Program-made: the position numbers and the translations under genes
Shown: piece after piece, positions 25,189 through 33,201 of the stretch
Layout of the letters: every line of letters begins with the position of its first letter
Position numbering within the stretch: the stretch's first letter is position 1
From: Hyphomonadaceae bacterium
Lineage (GTDB): Bacteria; Pseudomonadota; Alphaproteobacteria; Caulobacterales; Aquidulcibacteraceae
Direction of reading: 5' to 3'
NCBI GenBank assembly: GCA_021731815.1
Contig: JAKFWO010000008.1
Location: forward strand, 124,001-188,000
DNA length: 64,000 nucleotides
The notes under the pieces: generated by a model
Databases searched by the model: none
Told to the model about the DNA's origin: nothing
The model's input: the letters and a program-made list of their open reading frames with translations, nothing else

Positions 25189-26208
25189 GCATGCGACGGC
25201 GGGCGACGGCCGCGAACCATGCGGCCTGATCGCGCGTCGCCTTTAATTCTTCCCTGCACAGGGCGGAACGCATTGTACGGGATCGCCGGCTGTCGTTCCA
25301 CCGTTCAACGTCGTCGAACTGACACCCGGCCAGCGATCCTGGCCGAGGAAGTCATTTGACCGCTTGTTTGACCGGAGCAGGAGACGCAGACGCCCGTGTC
25401 CGGCCTGGAGGTTGCAGGGTTGATCGCCGGATTTCAGCTTTTCCTTGATGCCGCGGCAAAAGGGCGCTGGCTGCACATCAATCTGGCTGAACATCCATCA
25501 AGCAGGAAACAATCCGGTGATGCTGACCACGGTGACCGCGCCGAGCGCGGAACTCCGGACCGCGAGTCTGTCCGTGGTCAGATGTCGTGACAGCTTCCCG
25601 CCCCGCCAGCGAGAGGACCTGGCGCATCTGATATTGGTTCGCTGCTTCGGTCTTCCGTCGCTGTCACACCTGCTTTCGGCTCCCTCACATCAGTGATGAT
25701 CTGTCCCTGCCCGAGCCTGCTTCGCTTCATGTCGGCCCGATTCTTTTGCGACGGACCCTGCCAATGAGCGCTCACATTTCCGGAAAACACACTCGGCCGC
25801 ATTGACATTCGATAAAGTCTGTATTCACTCTATCACATTCCGCTGGGTCGTGCGTGGCGTTTGACCCGGGAAGAATCATCAAGCGTAAATTACCAATATT
25901 TGTTTCTGCAATGAATAATTGACAGCTTTGGGCGCGGCTCATGCTCAGCCTGCATCCTGCCGTAGTGGAGCAATAGTCCGGCTGATGAAATCGGAAAATG
26001 TCAACCTTCCACGCGAAAACAGTCAACTTGATTGCTCTCTTCAGTCGATTGGCCTGAGACCGGGAATTTGAAATTTCGGCGTCGAAGATTTGGAAAAGGA
26101 AGATTGTGTCTCTTTGAAGGATCCAACGGCGGCGCAACAGGGTAAATCGGATATTTGTGACGGGGGCGTAGATGCGCCCTCCCTAAGGATCGGAAAGGAT
26201 ACCCACGC
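25189..26208. other. Gene-poor stretch, about 1 kb
   Basis: No open frame here has a good ribosome site, family motif or neighbour-like codon use. Base composition becomes visibly more AT-rich from about 25.8 kb. It lies between the recombinase-like remnant and the paralogue array and reads as decayed mobile DNA plus the promoter region of the array. A small hairpin (GGGCG/CGCCC, 26164-26179) lies just before the first paralogue. Confidence 0.5.
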
Positions 26209-26652
26209 ATGAACAAGCTCGTTATTTGTGCTTTCATCGCCATCATTTTCCCGGCCAATGCCAGTGCCAAAACCGCGCCTTATTATGAAGGTCGCTGGCA
26301 GACAAGTTCCGAGACGACGGTATCCGTCACCGCCAAAGTTAATGGTGCAGAACCGCAAAACTCGAAGACAAGTTCGAACAAATTGAATGTTCGAATCTGT
26401 CCCGATTCCAAACGGACGGGGTGGAATTTTGCCTTGGTCCTGCCCATTGGGCTGGCGGTTGGTCACAGTCCGGTGAAGGTCAATGCCGATGGCTCGATCA
26501 CCGCAACGCTGGGCGAGAGGCCGGACGCTGTTCGCTATATGTTGCGGGGGGATCAGAAGCAATTGACCGGAACATTACAAAAGCTGCCAGATGAGAAGAA
26601 CCCGAACCCGCCATCAATCCCCATTTCCTTCGTCCGAACGGGGAAGTGTTGA
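26209..26652 (+). CDS. Small secreted protein of unknown family, paralogue 1
   Basis: The 147-residue product has a Sec signal peptide (residues 1-20, ending NASA) and a mature form beginning KTAPYYEGRW. Shared motifs with the next three genes are ICPDSKRTGWN, LPIGLAVG, VNADGSITAT and a C-terminal RTGKC. The mature chain has exactly two cysteines, Cys64 and the last residue Cys147, which could form a disulfide. The alternating polar/hydrophobic pattern suggests a beta-rich fold, perhaps lipocalin-like. The family is not recognised. AAAGGA lies upstream of the ATG. It is the first of four tandem copies placed before a MacAB-like exporter, so it may be a cargo of that pump (inference). Confidence 0.8.
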   Translation: MNKLVICAFIAIIFPANASAKTAPYYEGRWQTSSETTVSVTAKVNGAEPQNSKTSSNKLNVRICPDSKRTGWNFALVLPIGLAVGHSPVKVNADGSITATLGERPDAVRYMLRGDQKQLTGTLQKLPDEKNPNPPSIPISFVRTGKC

Positions 26653-26748
26653 CAGCCCGATTATGTATCCGAAGTAATGTGGCAAGCCCCTTCGTCATTC
26701 TCAATCACCATGATAAATGTGGATAGGAATTACATGACCTCCCTTGTG

Positions 26749-26772
26749 GCACATGAAGTCGCACATGAAGTC
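26749..26772. repeat. Tandem duplication, 2 x 12 bp
   Basis: Two identical GCACATGAAGTC units lie in the leader of paralogue 2. Confidence 0.85.
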
Positions 26773-26806
26773 GATACGCCTTCATTTTGTTCGGAAACGT
26801 GTAGTT

Positions 26807-27256
26807 ATGAATAGAATTGGTTTTCTTGCACTCATCGCAGCCTTGTGCTCAACCCACGCCAGCGCCAAAACGGCACCCGATTATGAAGGAATCTGGCGAA
26901 CACAGCCTGTCGCGCCGCTCAGCACCTCAAATACCAAAGACAGCGTTACGACCAGGCTGCAGATGAAATTCTCGCCGACGGACATATTGTTACAGATCTG
27001 CCCCGATTCTGGACGCAAGGGGTGGAATTTTGCCGGGCTCCGGCCCGACGGGCAGGTCGTCGGCAGCGCCCGCGCAACGGTCAACACCGATGGCTCGATC
27101 ACGGCGACGATGCGTCAAGATCCCAATTCTGTTCGCTTCCTGTTGCGGGCGAAGCAGAACACATTGTCGGGGACCATGCAGATTCTACCGAGTGAAAGTC
27201 TTCCGGGCGAAATACCGCCAATCCCCATTTCTCTGATTAAAAACGGTAAATGTTGA
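26807..27256 (+). CDS. Small secreted protein of unknown family, paralogue 2
   Basis: The 149-residue product has the same plan: signal peptide to residue 20 (THASA), mature KTAPDYEGIW, ICPDSGRKGWN, VNTDGSITAT, SGTMQILPSES and the C-terminal KNGKC. Cys65 and the terminal Cys149 are kept. It is the most divergent copy in the LPIGLAVG segment (here LRPDGQVVG). ATG 26807 is chosen because it places the signal peptide as in the other copies; an in-frame ATG at 26744 would add 21 residues containing the 12-bp duplication. The ribosome site is weak. It is 154 bp downstream of paralogue 1. Confidence 0.78.
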   Translation: MNRIGFLALIAALCSTHASAKTAPDYEGIWRTQPVAPLSTSNTKDSVTTRLQMKFSPTDILLQICPDSGRKGWNFAGLRPDGQVVGSARATVNTDGSITATMRQDPNSVRFLLRAKQNTLSGTMQILPSESLPGEIPPIPISLIKNGKC

Positions 27257-27309
27257 TGGATCGCAATGGCGCGCAAGATTTCGCTGCCCGTCAAAAGAGG
27301 GCACAGAGA
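27245..27309 (+). repeat. Long direct repeat, copy 1 (65 bp)
   Basis: Sixty-five bases spanning the last codons of paralogue 2 and the leader of paralogue 3 are identical to 27787-27851, the same place one gene further on. The flanking coding sequences have diverged much more. Confidence 0.93.
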
Positions 27310-27342
27310 CGCGCCCTGGTTGCCTTCAAGAAGGATGCGCTC

Positions 27343-27798
27343 ATGAATAAGCTGGCTTTCGTTCTGTCCATCGCCATCCTGCTCTCAACCAGCGCCAGTG
27401 CCAAAACCGCGCCTTATTATGAAGGCCGCTGGCGTGCAGCGCACGCTGCTGCGATCACGAGCTCGGAGACCAAAGGTAACACAACGATAACGAGAACAAC
27501 GAAGACCTCATCGAAACTGGCCATACAGATCTGCCCCAATTCCAAAAAGACGGGCTCCAATCTCGCTTTGATTCTGCCGATCGGCCTGGCCGTTGGCGGC
27601 ACGCCGGTGAAGGTCAATCCCGATGGCTCGATTACCGCAACGATAGATGACGGATCTCAAGGGGTGCGGTTCGCATTGCGCCAAAACCCGCAGCAGAACC
27701 AGCCGCAATTATCCGGCACGATGGGGTCGAGCCCGACCGAGAGCGATCCGAATCCGCCCCGGATCCCCGTCACCTTCATTCGAACTGGTAAATGTTGA
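27343..27798 (+). CDS. Small secreted protein of unknown family, paralogue 3
   Basis: The 151-residue product has a signal peptide to residue 20 (TSASA), mature KTAPYYEGRW, ICPNSKKTGSN, LPIGLAVG, VNPDGSITAT and the C-terminal RTGKC. Cysteines are Cys64 and Cys151. A Gln/Asn-rich insert (NPQQNQPQ, near 115-122) is unique to this copy. The ATG at 27343 has AAGGA 7 bp upstream. It lies 86 bp after paralogue 2 and 85 bp before paralogue 4, inside a perfect 65-bp flanking repeat, which points to a tandem duplication. Confidence 0.8.
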   Translation: MNKLAFVLSIAILLSTSASAKTAPYYEGRWRAAHAAAITSSETKGNTTITRTTKTSSKLAIQICPNSKKTGSNLALILPIGLAVGGTPVKVNPDGSITATIDDGSQGVRFALRQNPQQNQPQLSGTMGSSPTESDPNPPRIPVTFIRTGKC

Positions 27799-27851
27799 TG
27801 GATCGCAATGGCGCGCAAGATTTCGCTGCCCGTCAAAAGAGGGCACAGAGA
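27787..27851 (+). repeat. Long direct repeat, copy 2 (65 bp)
   Basis: Identical to 27245-27309. It covers the end of paralogue 3 and the leader of paralogue 4. Spacing between the two copies is 542 bp, one gene unit. Confidence 0.93.
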
Positions 27852-27883
27852 AGCGCGCGGGTTTCCCTTACGAAGGATGCCCC

Positions 27884-28327
27884 GTGAGCAAGCCTGTTGT
27901 CGTTATTTTCATGGCGATCCTGTTCTCGAACAGTGCCAGTGCTGGAGGCGCCCCGCATTATGAAGGCCGCTGGCATGTGGCTTCCTCAGAGCCAATCGTA
28001 ACCTCGCAGAAGAAAGGTAATGTAACGCGAACAACAACGACGAGGCTCTCCTCGGACCTGAAAATAAAAATCTGCCCTAATTCCAAGAAGACAGGTTGGA
28101 ACCTTGCTTTGTTATTGCCGATTGGCCTGGCTGTAGGCAGCACCCCGATTATCGTCAATAAGGATGGCTCGATCACCGCAGTGCAAAAGGACGGATCGAA
28201 GCGTTTACATTATCATTTGCTGAGGAACCAGAACCATTTGTCGGGGACCATACGGTTCAACCCCAATGAGAGCAATCCAAACCCTGTCGTTACCCCGGTC
28301 AGCTTCGTTCGTACCGGAGGATGTTAA
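27884..28327 (+). CDS. Small secreted protein of unknown family, paralogue 4
   Basis: The 147-residue product has a signal peptide to residue 20 (SNSASA), mature GGAPHYEGRW, ICPNSKKTGWN, LPIGLAVG, VNKDGSITAV and the C-terminal RTGGC. Cysteines are Cys64 and Cys147. The start is GTG at 27884, preceded by GAAGGA. This copy differs from the others in losing the KTAP mature start (here GGAP) and in its basic middle part. It lies about 150 bp upstream of the membrane-fusion protein gene on the same strand and may be co-transcribed with the exporter. Confidence 0.78.
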   Translation: MSKPVVVIFMAILFSNSASAGGAPHYEGRWHVASSEPIVTSQKKGNVTRTTTTRLSSDLKIKICPNSKKTGWNLALLLPIGLAVGSTPIIVNKDGSITAVQKDGSKRLHYHLLRNQNHLSGTIRFNPNESNPNPVVTPVSFVRTGGC

Positions 28328-28481
28328 GGGTCGGATTCTGCGCAGTTGATTTGGGGTATTGGCGGAGCGTTTCAGGCATGGCGGATGGACTCATTCAACG
28401 ATGCGAGGCACGCGCCCGGTGATTGAAGACCCCAAAGAGCATAATCCTTCGGGCTTCGGCCGCTCTTTCCTCGGGGCGGGC

Positions 28482-29741
28482 ATGGACGCGCCACTGGATC
28501 CACGCATCAAGCGGCTGCGACGCTTGCGCCTTTGGGGTGGCTTTGGCATGGCCGGGCTTCTGGGCGTGGCCGCGATCGCTGTGCTGCTGGGCCAGCGCGG
28601 CGGCGAACTGGTGGTGTCCGCCAAGGATATCACCATCGCCACGGCCATGCGCGGGGTTATCCAGGAAGAAACCAGCCTGCTCGCCCGGGTCGAGCCCTTG
28701 GACGCGGTGCTGATCTCGGCCACTGAAAGCGGTCAAATCCAGGAGATATTTGTGCGCGACGGGGCGCGGGTCGCTGCGGGCACGCCTTTGTTACGCCTCA
28801 GCAATCCTGAACGCGAGCTGGCCATCAATCAGGAAATCGGCCGCGAGAAAGCCGGGATCGCCGCGCTGTTCGCGCAAGAGGGCCAATTGCAGGAACGCGC
28901 CATCGATGAAGGCGAAGCGCTGCTCGAAGCGGAGTTCGCACTCGCTGAGCTGAAAACCCGCCTGTCCCAGCGCGAGGAGCTGCTCAAACGCGGCTTCGCG
29001 CCGCTCCAGCAGGTGGAATCGTTGCGGGCGGAACTGGCGTTGAAGGAAAAATTGCTGGCCCGCCGCCAGGAATTGGCCAAACAGCAGGCGCAACTGCGCC
29101 GCGAGCAAGCCTCGAGCCTTGCGGGCCAACGCCGCGACGCGGAAGCGAATCTGGCAAGGCTTCGCCAGCGTCTGGGGAGTTTCATGGTGCGCGCCCCGCG
29201 CGAGGGCGTGGTGCTCGGTCTGCCGGGGGAATTGGGACAGGTCATCGCGCAAGGCAGCGTGCTCTCACGAATTCGGGGCGGGCGGGGCGTTGAGCTCCGT
29301 GGTGGCATCGATGAGCGCAGCGTGGGCAAGTTGAAATTGGGCCAGGCAGCACGGCTCGATCTCGGCGGGCAGGCCATCGAGCTCAAAGTCACCGGCATTG
29401 CGAGCCAGATCGTGAACGGCACCGCCGAGATACGCTTGCGCTTCTTGTCAGAAGTGCCACCCGATGGTTTGGAAGTCGGGCGAGCCCTGCAGGTCCGCAT
29501 GCCGCTGGGCGAGCCCCTGGAGGGAATCATCGTTTCAAATTCTCCCTTTCTGGAAACCAGCGGTGGTTATTGGGCCTTCGTGTTCGACAAGACAGGCGCG
29601 ACGGCCAGGCGCCGACCCATTCGGGTTGCGCAGCGTTCGTCCAGTTCGGCGCTGATCGCCGAGGGGGTGGCTGCGGGCGAGCGCCTCATCGTGTCGAGCT
29701 ATGAGGGATATGAACGGGTCAAACGGATACGGGTGCAATGA
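28482..29741 (+). CDS. HlyD/MacA-like periplasmic adaptor
   Basis: The 419-residue membrane-fusion protein has a short cytoplasmic start (MDAPLDPRIKRLRRLRLW), one TM helix (about 19-37), a first lipoyl half (SGQIQEIFVRDGARV), a long coiled coil (about 95-230, rich in Glu, Arg, Leu and Gln), a second lipoyl half (RAPREGVVLGLPGELGQVI) and a beta-barrel region. This is the plan of MacA-type adaptors for ABC pumps. ATG 28482 is preferred because it puts a short charged start before the TM helix; ATG 28401 would add 27 residues. The stop overlaps the ATPase start (ATGA). Confidence 0.87.
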   Translation: MDAPLDPRIKRLRRLRLWGGFGMAGLLGVAAIAVLLGQRGGELVVSAKDITIATAMRGVIQEETSLLARVEPLDAVLISATESGQIQEIFVRDGARVAAGTPLLRLSNPERELAINQEIGREKAGIAALFAQEGQLQERAIDEGEALLEAEFALAELKTRLSQREELLKRGFAPLQQVESLRAELALKEKLLARRQELAKQQAQLRREQASSLAGQRRDAEANLARLRQRLGSFMVRAPREGVVLGLPGELGQVIAQGSVLSRIRGGRGVELRGGIDERSVGKLKLGQAARLDLGGQAIELKVTGIASQIVNGTAEIRLRFLSEVPPDGLEVGRALQVRMPLGEPLEGIIVSNSPFLETSGGYWAFVFDKTGATARRRPIRVAQRSSSSALIAEGVAAGERLIVSSYEGYERVKRIRVQ

Positions 29742-30427
29742 ACGCCATCGCCATCGAATTAACCGAAATTTCCAAGACATTTCTGGCCGACGATGTGCAG
29801 ACCTCGGCGGTCGATGGCGTCAGCCTGACCGTCCAGACTGGCGAGTTTCTGGCGATTACGGGGCCTTCGGGCTGCGGAAAATCGACCTTGCTCAGCATTC
29901 TGGGCCTGTTGGAAACGCCCGACCGGGGCAATGTGCGCATTCTGGGTGAGGATTGCACCGCCAAAAACGAGAACGAATTGGCGCTTTTCCGCCGTGGGCG
30001 CGTCAGCTTCGTGTTTCAGAGTTTCAACCTGATCGACGACATGTCCATTGTCGAAAATACGGAAATCGGCCTGAAATATCGCGGCGTGAAGCCCGCTTTG
30101 CGGCGCAAAATCGCGCTCGACATGCTCGATTGGGTGGGACTGGCGCACCGCGCCAAACACCGGCCCGGCCAGCTCTCGGGTGGCCAGCAACAACGCGCCG
30201 CCTTGGCCAGAGCTCTCGCCAGCGACGCCCGGCTCATTCTGGCCGACGAGCCCACGGGAAATCTCGACAGCAAATCGGGCGAAGCGGTGATGGATCTGCT
30301 CGGCTCGCTGCCTGCTCGCGGCAAAACGCTGATCGTGGTGACCCATTCGCTTGAGCTCGCTTCGCGCGCTACTCGCCGCATCGCCATGCTGGATGGACGG
30401 CTCGAGGTCGGCAATGATTCGGTTTGA
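29738..30427 (+). CDS. ABC transporter ATPase, MacB/LolD type
   Basis: The 229-residue cytoplasmic ATPase has Walker A GPSGCGKST (near 42-50), a Q-loop FQSFNLI, the signature LSGGQQQR, Walker B LILADEPTG and the switch His in VVTHSLE. The ADEPTGNLDS sequence is typical of the MacB/LolD/FtsE group that powers mechanotransmission pumps. It overlaps the adaptor gene by 4 bp and the permease gene by 14 bp, so the three are translated as a unit. Confidence 0.93.
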   Translation: MNAIAIELTEISKTFLADDVQTSAVDGVSLTVQTGEFLAITGPSGCGKSTLLSILGLLETPDRGNVRILGEDCTAKNENELALFRRGRVSFVFQSFNLIDDMSIVENTEIGLKYRGVKPALRRKIALDMLDWVGLAHRAKHRPGQLSGGQQQRAALARALASDARLILADEPTGNLDSKSGEAVMDLLGSLPARGKTLIVVTHSLELASRATRRIAMLDGRLEVGNDSV

Positions 30428-32867
30428 TCGCTTACGGTGGAGCGCCGGCGCGGCGTTTTTCAATGCCGTCCTGGCCATCGCCGTCGCTTTGCTGGTGGGC
30501 AGTCTTATCCTCTACGAAGCGTCGTTCAATCAGACAATCGCGCCAGATGGTGACGTCTATCTGGTGGGGATGAAGTCGGAATTGCCGGGCATCCCCGCCA
30601 GCGTGATGGGCGGATCGAACGACGCCGTCGCCGTAGAGGTGCGCAATAAGCGGCCCGACTGGATCGTGGCGCGCATCAGCAAGGGGGAATATCGGGAAGT
30701 TGGGGCCGAAGGGCGAAAAAGTACGGCTGAGGTGTTCAGCGCTGACGAAGAATTGCCCAAGGTGCTGAAGATCAGGGCGATCGCAGGCGACCCGGGCACG
30801 GCCCTTGGCCTCGCAGACGGCATCGTGCTGACGCGAGGCGAGGCGATCAGGCTGTTCGGCCGTGTGGATGTTTTGGGCTCCGCGCTCCGGCTGGACGAAA
30901 CTGAAGTCACCGTGCGCGCGATCATCGAAGATTGGCCGCGCAACAGCCAATATGCCCAACACCGCATCCTGCTCTCTGCGCGCAATGGCTCGAGCGCGTT
31001 TGCAGCGCTGGATCGGCCAGATGTCGAAGGGGTTGCCGAGCAATTCGGTGAGCCCGCCGGTGCCAAGGTGGTCACCCTCAGCGTCATGACATTCGGCGAT
31101 GTGGAAGTGCTGGTACGTGCCAAGGGCCCGCGAGCACAGGTCGAGGCCGATATTGCGGCAATTGCTGCAAAAGCATCGACCTTCACCGATGGCTTCGAAA
31201 TCCTCAAGCGTAGCCCATATCCGCTCAACATCGTCCGTTTGAATTTGCGGACCGAACCCGGGCTTGTGCTGCGAAAGTTCCACACGGATCTGGGCGCGCT
31301 CCTGACCCTGGCGCTCCTGGCGCTTCTGGGCATTCTGAGCGCGGCACTGGGCATTGTCAGCCTCGGCGTCGCGCAAGCGGCGCGACGGGCGCGCGAAGTC
31401 GCCGTGCTGCGCGCTTACGGTGCGAGGGCGGCGGAGCTGACCAGCGCTGAATTGGCACGCTATTCGTTGGCCGGCGCCCTCTCGGGCTTGTGCGCCGTTG
31501 CGCTTGGTGCAGCGCTCGCGCCGAGTTTTGGTGCCGTGCTCGACCGGACGCTCCCTTCTTTATTGTCGTTGCCCAATCTGGCCATCGCCATGCTGACAGG
31601 TGCCCTGGGCGGCTCGATCTGTGCCATCGCGCCGTGCTCGGTTCTGGCGAGCGGCAAGCCGCTGGACGCCCTGCGGGGGCGTGAGGGGAGCCATTCTCGC
31701 CTTGGCCTGGTGCGCGCCTCACTGATCGTTGTCCAGATTGCCCTGGCGACGGTGTCCGCGACTTTCGCCCTGGCGCTTGGCGCGCAATATGCACATAATG
31801 TGGATCCCGACCGGCTGGGTTTCACAGCCCCAGGCCTGGCAACGGCCACGCAAAACCCGTTGCCCGGCGCCACCGACGCGATGGGTTGGCCGCAATTGGA
31901 AGCGCTGCGGGCGCGCGCCGCAACTGATCCCAGGATCGTCGCCTTCGCAAGCGCGGCTGCGGGGCCCCGCAGCAATACGAGTTCCCAGGCCAGCTTGTTG
32001 CCCGGCGGGCGCACTGACGCTCTCGAGCTCAATGCGGTTGGAATTTCAACTGACTTTTTTCGCACCCTTGGCACCCCGCTTCTGGTTGGACGGGAATGCC
32101 AGGCGAGTGAGCTTGGCAACGAATTTCCGACCGGCGGCGAGCAATATGCCGTGCTGAATCGGAAGGCGGCGCTGCTTTTGGGCTTTGCTTCCCCAGCGAA
32201 TGCCGTGGGCGCCTTGATTCCTTCTGCGGATTTGCCCGCTCCCACAAGGATCATCGGCGTGGTGGGCGATCTTCGGTTGTTCGATCTGCGACAGAGCGAA
32301 AATGTTGCGCGAATTTTTTATTGTCAGAAGGGGCGGCATAGCAGTCTCTTTGCCCGCGTCGCGCCCGGCGTGGATCCGGCGGTTGCCATGTCAGACTTGT
32401 TGACGCCATTTTCTGCAAATGCGGCGCGGGACGCCGAGAGTGTCACGACCATCCTCAATCGGACATTTCGCGATGTCTCGCGCCTGCTCGCCATAGTGGG
32501 GGTTGCTGCGGTGCTGAACCTGCTGACGGCCGCTTCGGGCCTGATCGGGCTCGCCATGCGGCTGACGATGGGTCTGGGCTTCGAAGCCAGTGTGCGGAAG
32601 GCCTTTGGTGCCTCGAATGCGCAGGTGCTGTCGCTGCTCGCCCAAAAACTGGGGCCATGGGTCGGGCTTGGCGCGATTGTCGGAATTGGTGGCGCTGTGG
32701 GGGGTGCCAGGGAATATCTGGCGCGCTTCCCCGATCCGGTCGGGTTTAACGCGCTGGGGCCGCTGGCCGTTGCGGCCCTGATTACGCTGATCTTTGCGGC
32801 CGTTGTGTTGTTCAACGGGGCCATGCTGGCGCGCCTGAAACCAAATGCCATCCTGCGCGTGACATGA
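30414..32867 (+). CDS. FtsX-like ABC permease (MacB-type, duplicated)
   Basis: The 817-residue inner-membrane protein has an N-terminal TM helix (about 12-35), a periplasmic MacB-like domain (about 40-280), three TM helices (about 290-415), a further TM near 440-460, a second periplasmic domain and three final TM helices (about 690-815) with an FtsX-type SVRKAFGASNAQVL. The first cluster has the matching VAVLRAYGARAAEL segment. The two-half build is as in large MacB/YknZ-like permeases. It has no ATPase domain, which is encoded by the preceding gene. No outer-membrane channel gene is nearby, so a TolC-like partner would come from elsewhere. Confidence 0.85.
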   Translation: MIRFDRLRWSAGAAFFNAVLAIAVALLVGSLILYEASFNQTIAPDGDVYLVGMKSELPGIPASVMGGSNDAVAVEVRNKRPDWIVARISKGEYREVGAEGRKSTAEVFSADEELPKVLKIRAIAGDPGTALGLADGIVLTRGEAIRLFGRVDVLGSALRLDETEVTVRAIIEDWPRNSQYAQHRILLSARNGSSAFAALDRPDVEGVAEQFGEPAGAKVVTLSVMTFGDVEVLVRAKGPRAQVEADIAAIAAKASTFTDGFEILKRSPYPLNIVRLNLRTEPGLVLRKFHTDLGALLTLALLALLGILSAALGIVSLGVAQAARRAREVAVLRAYGARAAELTSAELARYSLAGALSGLCAVALGAALAPSFGAVLDRTLPSLLSLPNLAIAMLTGALGGSICAIAPCSVLASGKPLDALRGREGSHSRLGLVRASLIVVQIALATVSATFALALGAQYAHNVDPDRLGFTAPGLATATQNPLPGATDAMGWPQLEALRARAATDPRIVAFASAAAGPRSNTSSQASLLPGGRTDALELNAVGISTDFFRTLGTPLLVGRECQASELGNEFPTGGEQYAVLNRKAALLLGFASPANAVGALIPSADLPAPTRIIGVVGDLRLFDLRQSENVARIFYCQKGRHSSLFARVAPGVDPAVAMSDLLTPFSANAARDAESVTTILNRTFRDVSRLLAIVGVAAVLNLLTAASGLIGLAMRLTMGLGFEASVRKAFGASNAQVLSLLAQKLGPWVGLGAIVGIGGAVGGAREYLARFPDPVGFNALGPLAVAALITLIFAAVVLFNGAMLARLKPNAILRVT

Positions 32868-33201
32868 AGTGAACTTTCCCCCGAACAGGCGGCTGCGCCC
32901 GGCGGTGCTATTGGCGAATGGGTCCCGCGCAACAGCCTGCAAGAAGAGATGCAGAAAATCGCCTGACGCAGGATTTTCTTGTCACCCTGCATAAGGAGCA
33001 CAGGCTCATCTTCTGCTCCCCCTCCCCGGGCTTGCGCGGCAAGAGTGGAATTGGGAAGCGAAACCCTGGTCGAAATCGTGCCACCAATTGCGCGTTGGGG
33101 GCTTTGACTTTTGCAGCGGCTCCACATAGCCACATGCCAATTGCGCGTCATGACTGCACCGTCCGGTGCCCTGTCGTGCCGGCTGGACCCGGGAGACCAT
33201 C
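32868..33201 (+). promoter_or_regulatory. Leader region of glmS with candidate promoter and direct repeat
   Basis: A TTGACT (33104-33109) could be a -35 box for glmS, with a weak -10 (ATAGCC) about 16 bp later. A 12-bp direct repeat, CCAATTGCGCGT, flanks this site at 33084-33095 and 33137-33148. A G/C-rich stem (GGAGCA...TGCTCC near 32995-33020) is present but lacks a T-run. No gene is seen. Confidence 0.35.

Noticed and set aside
24740-25273. Open frame of 177 codons on the minus strand over tRNA-Ser
   Set aside because: It reads through the tRNA in reverse and gives the familiar artefact of an N-P-R/R-G-F type tail. Only the short recombinase-like part in another frame was kept, as a remnant.
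25772-26137. 121-codon minus-strand frame in the gene-poor stretch
   Set aside because: No ribosome site, no motif, and unusual composition; not supported as a gene.
26209-28327. Toxin-antitoxin or bacteriocin-immunity pairs
   Set aside because: All four proteins are of one family with signal peptides, and no small partner genes lie between them. Nothing in the sequence shows toxicity.
32868-33201. Possible glmS ribozyme or 4.5S/6S RNA before glmS
   Set aside because: The conserved cores of these RNAs (for example the SRP GGAAGG tetraloop region) were not found. glmS ribozymes are not typical of this class.
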